From: Ettlia oleoabundans
Taxonomy: Eukaryota; Chlorophyta; Chlorophyceae; Chlamydomonadales
Reading direction: 5' to 3'
DNA: 14,704 bases
NCBI GenBank assembly: GCA_019693395.1
Contig: JAAMXP010000437.1
Span: 1 to 14,704 of the forward strand
Numbering within the stretch: position 1 is the first letter of the stretch; every line of letters starts with the position of its first letter. The notes below the pieces were generated by a model that was given only the letters and a program-made list of their open reading frames with translations, was not told the origin of the DNA and ran no database searches. Below, in pieces: positions 1-8,092 of this stretch. The position numbers and the translations under genes are program-made.

Positions 1-1000
1 GTGCCGCTACTGCCGCTGATGCCGGTACCGCTGCAGGCGGGGCAGCCGGGGTGGGCGAATCGGGTGCTGGGGGGGCGGCGGCGGCTCGCGTCGCAGCTGG
101 CGGCGGCGGTGGCGGCGGCGGGGCGGCAAGGAGCTTGATCGCCGACGACGCCTCGTGCCGCACGCCCTCGTCCTCGCTGTTGGCTGCCAGCTGCTCCAGT
201 GCTGACGTGGCGCCAGCCGCCGTGAAAGCTTCCTTGTTGGCCTGGTTGTTGGCGCAAAGGTTGCACAGGGCGCCCGCTGCCATGCGCTGCACGGGGGCGG
301 GGATTTGGGCGGCGAGGAGAGCCACCAGGGGCGGAATGGCGCCTGCATCTGCAATAGACTGCTGCACGTCGGCGCCCGCGCACGCCAGATTGCCCATTGC
401 CGCCGCTGCCGCCCTCTGCACGTCGTTGTTATCGCTGCTGAGAAGCTGGGCAAGCGGCGGGATGGCGCCGGCTTCGGCGATGGCTTTCTGGCTGGCGGGC
501 CCCTCGCAAGCAAGGTTTCCCAGAGCGCCCGCTGCCGCCTTTTGTGCGTCGATGCTTGCGTCGCTGGCATTCAGCAGGTCCACCAGTTTGGGAATGACGC
601 CTGCCGCTACAACCGCCTTTTTCATGGCGGCGTTGTTAGCGGCAAGGTTGCGCAGAGCGGCAGCGGCTCCTTCGCGGGTGCTGCCACCGCTGCTGCCCAG
701 GAGCTCCACCAGGGGCGGGATGGCTCCAGCGTCAGCAATAGCCTCCTGGTTGGGAGGGCTGTTACTGGCCAGGTTGCACAGCGCCCATGCTGCCGTCCTC
801 TGCACGTTTTCGTCGCCGCTGCCTAGCAGCGACACCAGGGGCGGGATGGCGCCCGCTGCCACGATGGCTTGCTGGGTGGAGGGACCGTCGCACGCCATGT
901 TGCACAGCTCTGTCGCCCCCTTCACCTGCTCAGCGACGCTGTCGCCGCCCAGCAGCGTTACCGCTGCGGCGATGTCGTCCTCAGATCGGGGCTCCGACAT
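1..1000 (-). CDS. Armadillo-repeat protein A (C-terminus cut by window edge)
   Basis: Reading complement from an ATG at 998-1000 gives an open frame of 333 codons that runs off the left edge, so the 3' end is missing. The product starts MSEPRSEDDIAAAV and contains about six ARM repeats of ~42 residues. The repeats carry the hallmarks A-G-A-I-P-P-L-V-x-L-L and A-L-x-N-L-A, at roughly residues 48-60, 90-102, 132-143, 176-188, 218-230 and 260-271. After residue ~292 it changes to a Pro/Ala-rich tail with eight consecutive prolines, likely disordered. ARM arrays form an alpha-solenoid that binds partner proteins; the partner here is unknown. No intron is needed within the visible part. The ATG is chosen because it directly precedes the first repeat helix and lies in a good context (GGTGCCATGTCG). 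A possible 95-base 5' UTR intron (1006-1100, CAG|GTGAGG to CTGCAG) is weakly supported. The long plus-strand frame over the same bases is a codon-bias shadow. Confidence 0.88.
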   Translation of the reverse strand, partial: MSEPRSEDDIAAAVTLLGGDSVAEQVKGATELCNMACDGPSTQQAIVAAGAIPPLVSLLGSGDENVQRTAAWALCNLASNSPPNQEAIADAGAIPPLVELLGSSGGSTREGAAAALRNLAANNAAMKKAVVAAGVIPKLVDLLNASDASIDAQKAAAGALGNLACEGPASQKAIAEAGAIPPLAQLLSSDNNDVQRAAAAAMGNLACAGADVQQSIADAGAIPPLVALLAAQIPAPVQRMAAGALCNLCANNQANKEAFTAAGATSALEQLAANSEDEGVRHEASSAIKLLAAPPPPPPPPAATRAAAAPPAPDSPTPAAPPAAVPASAAVAA

Positions 1001-1848
1001 GGCACCTGCAGGCGCCAAACCAACATCGCAGCGTCCATTTTGGTTTGTGAGCATCACATCCTGCGCCTACGGCACTTGCAGCACGTGGAGACACCCTCAC
1101 CTGTAAGCTAGAAGCTGTAGGTGCTGTAAAGCTTGGTACCTCGTCCGCCGAGCAGGTTACACAAGCTTGTTGACGAGCTGAGAACAGCTTATCACGCACA
1201 GGGCGTGTTCATTCATCGCCCAGCTTTCTTGCCAGGCGCTCCGGAGATGCACCTGGATCCGGATAGGACCCGGAAAAGAAGCGCCCCATGCAAGTGCCCG
1301 ATGTTGACATCAGCATATGCGAACGAACCTGGCAGTTGCTTGCAACATAAGCAGCTGAGCCTTCAAAACGGGGCTGTACTAAACTTACACGAAGGCAGCG
1401 CTGTGGCGGGTGCATCCCCCAGCATCCGTTGGGCAGTGGGGTGGTTGCCAGCTGAGAGGCAGGGCCAAGCAAGCCCAGCTGCTGCCGTTTCATGCCGCAT
1501 CAAGCCGCATGAGTGGCTGTTGATGCTTGCTGCCAGCCAGCCTGGAAGTACATCCGTGCAGCTGTCCTTTCAGCAGTATCTGCCATTACAACATGCACAT
1601 ATACAAGCACTGCAAAACCATCCCGCTGATTTGCGGATGCAAGCAAAGATATCAGCTTGTTGATGAACCAAGCAATGCTAAGTTGCACAAATCTGACAGA
1701 TCCACAGAAGATAGAGAGAAATCAAATCAGATGCAATACCCTAACAGGATTGTGATTATGGCAAGTAGGCAGAAAACCTTGGGTTTGAGTCAATTGGGTA
1801 AGAAAGCAAAGAGAAAACAGACAGCGCTTGCATCCACATGAGAGAGCT
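1001..1848. other. Intergenic: 5' flank of ARM-A and 3' flank of ARM-B
   Basis: About 850 bases between two same-strand genes. It must hold the promoter and 5' leader of ARM-A (near 1000) and the 3' UTR of ARM-B (below 1849). The short frames here have no recognisable protein features, and composition is more AT-rich near 1590-1820 than in the coding parts. No repeat or RNA gene was recognised. Confidence 0.5.
1586..1590 (-). terminator. Candidate TGTAA poly(A) signal of ARM-B
   Basis: The complement of TTACA at 1586-1590 reads TGTAA, the usual chlorophyte polyadenylation motif. It lies about 260 bases past the ARM-B stop codon, close to the 245-base spacing seen for P2 in this window. A five-base motif occurs often by chance, so support is modest. 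Confidence 0.4.
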
Positions 1849-4509
1849 TCACTGCTCCCGAGGGAAGGGGTGTGTGCCGGTGACAAGTGCGCAGCAGCAC
1901 GGTACCAGCTTCCTGTAGCAGTAGTACCATCCGGGCCTATCAAGGCAGGCGGCGGTAACATACGCCCCCTCGGTACCGCTCCCAAGGTCCACTGTGACCT
2001 GCTCTGGAAACCGGGCGGGCAGAAAGACCTCGGTCACCTCCCCCTGCCGCCGTTGAAATTTCACCTTCCCCCCCACGCCCATGCCGCCGCCCCCCGGCCC
2101 GCCGCCCGCGCCAATTGAAACATACGCCTCTAACTTTTGCACCTCCTTGATGGTGTTGTACCGGCTGACGAGCACCAACACATCCCGGCCACTGCGGTTT
2201 TCAAGGAAGATTTGCTTCTTCAGCAGGCCGTTGGGCTTCCACCAGCGCTGCTTGGGCTCCACAACCTGGGTGGCTGCACACAGGAGAGAGGGCAGGGGGC
2301 AAGGCCAAGCAATAAGGTCAGCCCGCTTGCTGCTTCAGAAGAAGTGCAGGCTTGCTGATAATGACCAGCAAGTTCAGCCGTTGCAACCCATCAAACGGTA
2401 CAACAGCTGTCTGACAAATCCTTGCATTGCAAACAAAGTGATTATGGGGCCGCAGCGGCGCAGCAAGCACCCACCTGCATGGATCAACCTCAGTTAGCAC
2501 CCACCTGGTAAATCAGCCTCAGCTAGCACCCACCTGCCTACAACCCGACCTTAGCAAGCACCCACCCGCGTAAATCAATCTCAGCCAGCACCCACCTGCC
2601 TAGACCCCAACCTTAGCAAAGCACCCACCTGCATAAACCACCCCCAGCCAGCACTCATCTGCCTAGACCCCAACCTTAGCAAAGCACCCACCTGCATAAA
2701 TCAACCCCAGCCAGCACTCATCTGCCTAGACCCCAAGCTTGGCAAGCACCCACCTGCGTAAATCAACCTCAACAGCTCCGAGGCCTCCTCCAACACAGGC
2801 TGCCCGCTGCTGCTGCGGGCCATGGTGGTGCTGCTATTGGCGGACCCAATGCTGCTGCTGCTGCAACCAAATATGTTGCTGTTGCTGCCGCTGTCGTTCT
2901 TGCTGTGAATAGGACTGCCGATGCTTCTCCTGCTGCCACTGCCGAGGCCATTGCTGCTGGTCAAGCGCTCGAGCGTTGGGAGGGCGCCGGCCGTCACTAT
3001 GGCCCGCTGGTTGGGGGGGTTGTCAGCTGCCAACTTGCACAGCGTGCCCGCCGCCTGTTTTTGCACGTAGAAGCTGGTACTGCTGTCGAGAAGCTGCACC
3101 AGCGGCGGGATGGCGCCGGCTGCCGCGATGGCCTGCTGGTTGACGGGGTTGCTGGTTGCGAAATCCCGCAGTACCATCGCCGCCAGCCCCTGCATGCGCC
3201 AGCTGGAGCTGCGCAGAAGCTGGGCCATGTGTGGGATGGCGCCAGCTGCCGCAATGGCTTCCTGATTGGAGGCGCTGTCCGCTGCCAACACGCCCAGCGC
3301 CCTTGCTGCCTGCTCCTGTACGTCACTGCTGAAGCTGCCGAGAAGCTGCACAAGCGACGGTACCGTCCCAGCTTCCACCACGGCCTCCTTATGTGCAGGG
3401 CTGTGTGCTGCCAGCTGGCACAGCACAAATGCCGCTCGCCCCTGTGCTCCGGTAATGGTGCCGCCGCTGCTGCCGCCGCCGCCGCTGCCGAGAAGCTGCA
3501 CCAGGGGCGGGATGGCGCCGGCTGCCGCTATGGCCTGCTGAGTGGCAGGCCCGCAGCCTGCCAGGTTGGCGAGCGCCGCCGTTACAATATGCTGTGCACG
3601 GTTTGCATGGCCGCTGCCGAGAAGCTGCACAAGCTGTGGGATGGCGCCTGCTGCAACAAGGGCATGTTGGGTGCTGGGATCGTCGGCTGCAAATAGCGAC
3701 AGAGTCGCATCTGCCTGATCTCGCACTGCGCTGCTGCTGCTGCCAAGCAGCCGCCCCAAGTGCGGGATGGCTCCAGCTGATGCAATTGCCAGCTGGTTGG
3801 CAGAATTACCAGCTGCCAAGCTGCGCAGGGCGGCCACTGCCTGTAACTGCACCTGCACCCCCGGACTGCCACCACTGCTGCCATTGTTGCTGCTGCCATT
3901 GCTGCCGCTGCTTGCATGATTGCTGCCGCTGCCATTGCAGCTGCCCAGCAGCTGCACCAGGGGCGGGATGGCGCCGGCTGCCGCTATCGCCTGCTGGTGC
4001 GGGGGGCTCTCAAAGGCGAGCACCCTCAAAGCGAGCGCCGCCCGTTCGTGCTGCTGGCTGCTGTTGCTGCGTAGCAGGTGCACCAGGGGGGGGATGGCCC
4101 TGCCCTCAACCGTGGCCTGATGCGTGGAGGGATGGTCGTTTAGGAGGTATCGTAGCGCCCGCACCGCCTCCTCTTGTACTGCTGTACTGCTGTGGGCACT
4201 GAGCAGCTGCACCAAAGCCGGAATGGCTCCTGCCCCAATCATTAGCTGTTGGTTGCAGGGGCTGCCGGAGGCCAGCCTGGCAAGTGCCGCCGCCGCTTTC
4301 TGCTGCACGCCGCCGCCGCCGCCCCCGCCGCCAGCACCCAGCAGACGCACCAGGGGCGGGATGGCGCCGGCGGTGGCTATGATCTGCTGCATGCGGGGGT
4401 TGCTGGCTGCCAGGCTGGCCAGCTCGGCAGCTGCTTGCTCCTGGGTGCTGCTGCTGTGGGTGCTGCCCAGCCGTGAGGTGGCGGCGCTAATGCGCTGCCA
4501 CTGATCCAT
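1849..4509 (-). CDS. Armadillo-repeat protein B with C-terminal RWW domain (two exons)
   Basis: Complement join(1849-2273, 2754-4509), 726 residues. Exon 1 starts MDQWQRISAATSRLG and carries eleven ARM repeats with G-A-I-P-P-L-V-Q-L-L cores. A Ser/Asn/Gly-rich insertion interrupts the array near residues 188-216, and a Ser/Gly/Asn-rich linker follows near 518-567. The exon ends in L-R-L-I-Y-A plus one base at CAG|GTGGGTGC. A pyrimidine-rich acceptor (CTGTGTGCAG, 2274) then supplies the two missing bases, giving A-T-Q-V-V-E-P-K-Q-R-W-W. The second exon (residues 586-726) is a probably beta-rich domain. It holds K-Q-R-W-W-K-P (593-599), F-L-E-N-R-S-G-R-D-V-L-V-L-V (608-621) and a glycine-rich loop near 635-655, and I do not recognise it. 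ARM solenoids bind proteins; the role of this fusion is unknown. An in-frame ATG at 4587 would add 26 residues but is less likely. The splice join is inferred from phase, splice consensus and the matching arrangement in ARM-C; unseen extra exons are possible. Confidence 0.82.
2274..2753 (-). other. Intron of ARM-B (phase 1)
   Basis: 480 bases between donor CAG|GTGGGTGC (exon ends at 2754) and acceptor TGTGTGCAG (exon resumes at 2273). The acceptor is preceded by a good polypyrimidine stretch. Readthrough meets a stop codon at 2701-2703 after 25 residues beyond I-Y-A. More than half of the intron is the minisatellite listed separately. Confidence 0.78.
2465..2768 (-). repeat. Intronic minisatellite built from splice-donor-like units
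   Basis: Direct repeats with a composite unit of about 66 bases made of two ~33-base halves, each centred on GCACCCACCTG on the plus strand. Copies occur near 2468, 2496, 2524, 2557, 2588, 2620, 2651, 2684, 2715 and 2746, with divergence (GCACTCATCTG, for example). On the gene strand most copies read CAG|GTGGGTGC, the same as the true donor. The copy ending at 2768 overlaps the last ~15 coding bases of exon 1. Confidence 0.88.
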
Positions 4510-5963
4510 AGGAGGCGAGTGCGAGGGATACACCAGTGCGTGCCGGCGGCTCCTGCCTGCAGGCCCGACAAACCCAGGCAACAACAAGTTTGTGGGTCAA
4601 CAAATGTGTTACAGATATCGATGAGCAGAAGCAGTGGAGGGCAAGAAGGCACTGCTGTAGAAAGTTCGGCTGCAGCAATGCAAACAGAGGGACCAGATAG
4701 ACCACTGCTGGTGGCGGCGGGTGCTGCAGCCGGCGACAGGCTGGCGGTCCGCACCTCTCCCGCCCAACGTAAACCGCAAGGCTGCGAACGATGCATTCCC
4801 GGCACGCTGGATTCCTAAACAGCAGGTGAACTCGGCCCTGTGCGCTTGAACACGCCGCCTTTGCGATTATGGTGGGCAAACCGCCCACGGAGTGAGCGGT
4901 TGGCATTCACCCCTACATCAGGACGAGTGCGTACCTGGTGGGATCGCAAAGGGACTGAGCGTCGCTGATAATAGCGAGGTGGCCAGACCAGGTGCAGTAC
5001 AAGGCCCAAGCGTCACGGCGTCCAAGCCAGTGCAGCCGCACAAATTGACTGCTCGCCTTCGTCTTTCACGCATATAGCTCCGTAGGATAGCACCTTGTAG
5101 CGGCAACAATCCAGGCACCTTCCGGCAGCAAGGTTTTGCCGTGTGGCCTATCGGCAGGGGGCTGCCCTGCAACTTCCAGCCGCCCTAAACGAACCTCCAA
5201 GTGTGCTACTGTGAAGCATCGGGCGCGTGAATGGAACCACTGCCCGCCTAACGCACTGCGGCAGGGAATCCCGCCTGGCCGCCGCCAGTGCGGCAGCCTG
5301 CGTTTGCAAGGCGGCGGCATTTGCTGGTTCCTGTTAGGCAATCAGGTGCAAGAGCTGATCAGCAGTGCATTGTTGAGTTGTTATCTGCTATTGCAATCAG
5401 TCACAACACTACAGAAATCAGCGGTTCTGTGATGGTGGGGTGATGGTGGTGATAGCAGCAGGGGCACTGAGGCGCCATCCTCCACATTGAATGAGTGTTA
5501 CATCCACCCACCTGCTTACCGGGCGCTGCTGCCCGCCTACCCAGTGGCATGGGCGGCCGGTTGTGTTGACGCCAGCAATGGGCAGCAGATTGGTGTTGGC
5601 GCTAGCAAGGCTGGTTGCCTATCCAGCTTTCTGGCCTGCAAGCCTGCCATGCCTCCCCCACAAATCTGTCTGCCCACCACCTCTATGTGCCACTACCTTC
5701 CTGCCTTACCTACAGCCTGTAGCAGACACCCTCTTAGCTTGCTTGTAGCAACGATCAACAGCACACGGCCCTGAGCCACATCCAAGTCCCCACCACATAA
5801 TCAAGCTGTCTCCAAGGCCCCACCCGCCCTCCTCTGTCCGCCCTCTCCTCCAACCCACCCATGCCCCCGCCCCGCAAGAGGACATTGAAACCACCCTTCC
5901 GAGGAGCCCCCACCAATCCACCCACCCACCCACTTAGAGTAAAAGCAGCAAAGACGACCTAGC
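4510..5963. other. Intergenic region upstream of ARM-B
   Basis: About 1.45 kb with no frame that I can support as a gene. It should contain the promoter and leader of ARM-B. It also holds one copy of a dispersed repeat (5114-5191), a short inverted repeat at 4879-4903 (AACCGC ... GCGGTT) and a C-rich, purine-poor stretch at about 5815-5935 ending in CCACCCACCCACCCAC. Confidence 0.5.
5114..5191 (+). repeat. Dispersed repeat, copy 1 (upstream of ARM-B)
   Basis: The stretch beginning GGCACCTTCCGGCAGCAAGG and including CCCTGCAACTTCCAGC(C/T)GCCC(T/A)AAACG recurs at 8615-8708 in the same order and orientation. The two copies differ by small indels between the conserved ends. It could be the remnant of a non-coding mobile element or of a segmental duplication of ARM-gene upstream DNA. 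Confidence 0.75.
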
Positions 5964-6210
5964 ATCCAAATGACTACCACCCATTTCGCCCTCCTCCTCC
6001 ACTTCATCCTCCTTCTTTCTTCTCCTTGGCAGCCCGGGCAGCGCCGGCAGCAGCAGCGGCCGCACCGCCAGAGGCCATAGCAGCAGCAGCAGGAGCGACG
6101 GCACAGCCAGGGCAATAGCAGCAGCGGCAGCAACGGCCGCACCGCCAGAGGCAATAGCGGCAGCACAAGGAGCGACGGCAGCAGGTGGGCTAGCAGCAGC
6201 CGGGGGGCAG
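5964..6210 (-). pseudogene. Ribosomal stalk P-protein hinge/tail pseudogene fragment
   Basis: The complement reads an Ala/Gly hinge ([14 protein letters not shown]), then A-K-E-K-K-E. After a one-base frame change it gives E-D-E-V-E-E-E-G-E-M-G-G-S-H-L-D. This parallels the P2 gene in this window ([32 protein letters not shown]). The universal C-terminal octapeptide is degraded to E-M-G-G-S-H-L-D at 5964-5987. The hinge part is itself duplicated in a shifted frame (about 6040-6110 and 6115-6190). No start, no N-terminal dimerisation domain and no stop at the expected place were found. The intron that separates D-E from D-M-G in P2 is absent, which suits a processed copy. The parent could be P0, P1 or P2. 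GCN-rich DNA can mimic a hinge, so the call rests mainly on the acidic tail. Confidence 0.55.
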
Positions 6211-7104
6211 CACACCTAGCGGCAGCATAGCGTGGGGGTGCACCGGTACTGCCACTGTACCGCCACTTTTTCATATCAACACAGGTTTGCACAAACTTGT
6301 TGCATATACAGCAGGAAGTATGGCATAGCTTGATACTAATAGCATAACTTGGCAAAGCAACGTGACGGCGGGGGACGGCCGGGAAGTGCGGATGCCGAAC
6401 GCATGGGCGGGGGGCCACCGCGGCGAGTGGCACGATCAAACAAAACGTTGTACACATGTGCATCAATAAACAAGTGCAGCATCGTGGGTGGCGGATGCCG
6501 CAGCTGAGTTGCATTACAATGCAGCAAGCAAGTGTAGTAGGTAGAGATTCATGAATCGACACACCAAACAGCTACAATATGGCCTTAACATTTAAGCTTC
6601 TATAGGGGGGCCATGGGGCGTTGGAAATGCAAAATTGAGGGGCACCACATCGCAACAATCGAGGAGGTAATCTTCGAAAGATCTGGAGGTGTGTGGCATG
6701 GTGTGCAACATGTATGTGGCACTGGCAGCCTGCACTGAGTGCTTTTTGGGAGATCTAGAAGTTGAGGTGCCAGTTAGGCGGCAGCGAGAGCAGGGCGCAC
6801 ACTCCTTGATCGCATAAACTGAGGCAGGGTTGTTAATGCCGGCGATTTCGATACACATGCAGCTTTGCGATTGGGCCTGCTGCTTAGGTGGATTGGCACT
6901 AGGCAGCAGGCACATGCAGGCAGCACTGCTTGCTGCACCTTCCCCTGGCTGCCATTCTTTCTCAGCCGCGCCTGCAACGCCGCAGCCCTGCTGCTGTAGC
7001 TTCAGCTTGGGCCTTCAAGCATCCCTCAGTTGGATGCAGGGGCCTGACTGAGCAATGAGCAGCTGACGTGCACGACCACCTTCTTCAGCGGAGTCGGGGG
7101 TTCT
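6211..7104. other. Intergenic: 3' flank of ARM-C
   Basis: About 890 bases with no supportable gene. It lies downstream of ARM-C, so part is its 3' UTR. The nearest TGTAA motif on the minus strand is the complement of 6514-6518, about 590 bases past the stop. The first ~60 bases beyond the stop may hold a decayed continuation of the RWW domain, described under findings. Confidence 0.45.
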
Positions 7105-8092
7105 TCAGCACAGCATGGAGATTGTCTTGCGCTTGGTTAGCCTCCACCACCAACGCTTGGCCCCTTTGGCCACGGTCATGGTGCGGTTGCCTGTATCCAG
7201 GGGTTGAGGGATGGGGTAAACAATCGTGATACTTACGACTGTGCCCAGGGGCAAGCACGCAATAGTGTCTCTGTTGGCTGCCAGACAGAGCCGCAACACA
7301 GAGCACATGATAACCGCTGCCCCCGCACAGAAAGGCATGCAACCTCAATACAAATGCAGCAGTTTGCGCTGTCAAGCAACAATGGGGAGGTGCAATCGGC
7401 AAGTTGGTGGCAGTGCGCCACCACGCATTGGCAGTACCATGCAGTGCCAGTACCATGTAGTGCCAGTACCAGTGCCAGTGTGTGCTGCAACCCAGGCGCT
7501 CACCCTCGTAAAACACTCTCAGAGTTGCAAGCGCCTCTTGCTTCACGCCATCATTTCCGCTGTCCGACAACTGCCGCAGCACTCCCAAGCCGCCAGCAGC
7601 AATGACGGCCTGCTGGTTGCAAAGACTGCCAGCGGCTAGGCTTCGCAATGCTCCCGCCGCTGCCGCTTGCGCTCCACTTGTTCTGCTCCGCAGCAGTTGC
7701 ACCAGGGGTTTGACGGCTCCCGCCGACACAATGGCCCGCTGGTTGCTATGGTTCCCGAGCGCTAGGTTGCTGATCGCCCGTGCCGCCTCCTCCTGCACGC
7801 TGCTGGCTTCATTCCGAAGCAGCTGCACCAGTGCCGGGATGGCGTCAGCTGCTGCGATGGCCTGCTGGGTAAAGGGGCTGTTGTGCGCCAAATTGGCCAG
7901 CGCCCCAGCTGCCCCCTCACGCACGGAAATGCTGTCGCTGTCAAGCTGCCGCACCAGGGGCGGGAGGACACCAGCTGTGACAAAGGCCTCCTTCTTTTCA
8001 GGGCTAGTTATCGTTGCTGCTAGTTTGTTCAATGCATGTTCTGCTTCCTCCTGCACTTCGCCCCTGCTGCTGCCGTCAGGCTGCCGCCGCAT
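7105..8092 (-). CDS. Short armadillo-repeat protein C with truncated RWW tail (two exons)
   Basis: Complement join(7105-7190, 7504-8092), 224 residues. Exon 1 starts MRRQPDGSSRGEVQEEAE and has four ARM repeats, cores L-P-P-L-V-R-Q-L, I-P-A-L-V-Q-L-L, V-K-P-L-V-Q-L-L and L-G-V-L-R-Q-L. It ends T-L-R-V-F-Y-E plus one base at GAGG|GTGAGC. This is the same place and phase as the exon end of ARM-B (L-L-R-L-I-Y-A plus one base). The acceptor GGATACAG (exon resumes at 7190) restores frame to G-N-R-T-M-T-V-A-K-G-A-K-R-W-W-W and stops 15 residues later. ARM-B has V-V-E-P-K-Q-R-W-W at the matching place but continues for ~129 residues. Ignoring the intron, the exon 1 frame stays open to 7085 without family resemblance. 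An upstream ATG at 8233 adds 47 residues, but a CCGGCAG acceptor-like site lies between, so an earlier exon is possible. Likely a binding solenoid, partner unknown. Confidence 0.72.
7424..7482. repeat. Short tandem repeat in the ARM-C intron
   Basis: Several imperfect direct copies of a 10-18 base unit (AGTGCCAGTACCATG and GTGCCAGTACC) lie within the 313-base intron of ARM-C (7191-7503), just inside its donor site. They explain the odd His/Trp/Tyr-rich peptide seen if the intron is read through. Confidence 0.7.

Noticed and set aside
51..1106. Plus-strand 351-codon open frame over ARM-A, and similar plus-strand frames over ARM-B (2905-3696) and ARM-C (7602-8150)
   Set aside because: These are antisense shadows of GC-rich ARM coding sequence. 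The minus strand shows regular A-G-A-I-P-P-L-V repeats; the plus-strand peptides have no domain logic.
4510..4587. Upstream in-frame ATG adding 26 residues to ARM-B
   Set aside because: The extra segment lacks ARM features, and the ATG at 4509 lies just before the first helical repeat; kept only as an alternative.
4879..4903. Small hairpin (AACCGC/GCGGTT) as a terminator or RNA gene
   Set aside because: A six-base stem with an 11-base loop is expected by chance in DNA of this composition, and no flanking gene ends there.
5801..6562. Minus-strand 253-codon frame
   Set aside because: It has no recognisable domain and runs through the P-protein relic in a Leu-rich wrong frame; composition explains its openness.
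7208..7258. GTAAGT...ACAG pair inside the ARM-C intron region as a separate small intron
   Set aside because: The pair would define an intron of only ~46 bases, with no supported exon before it; a single intron from 7503 to 7191 restores frame without it.
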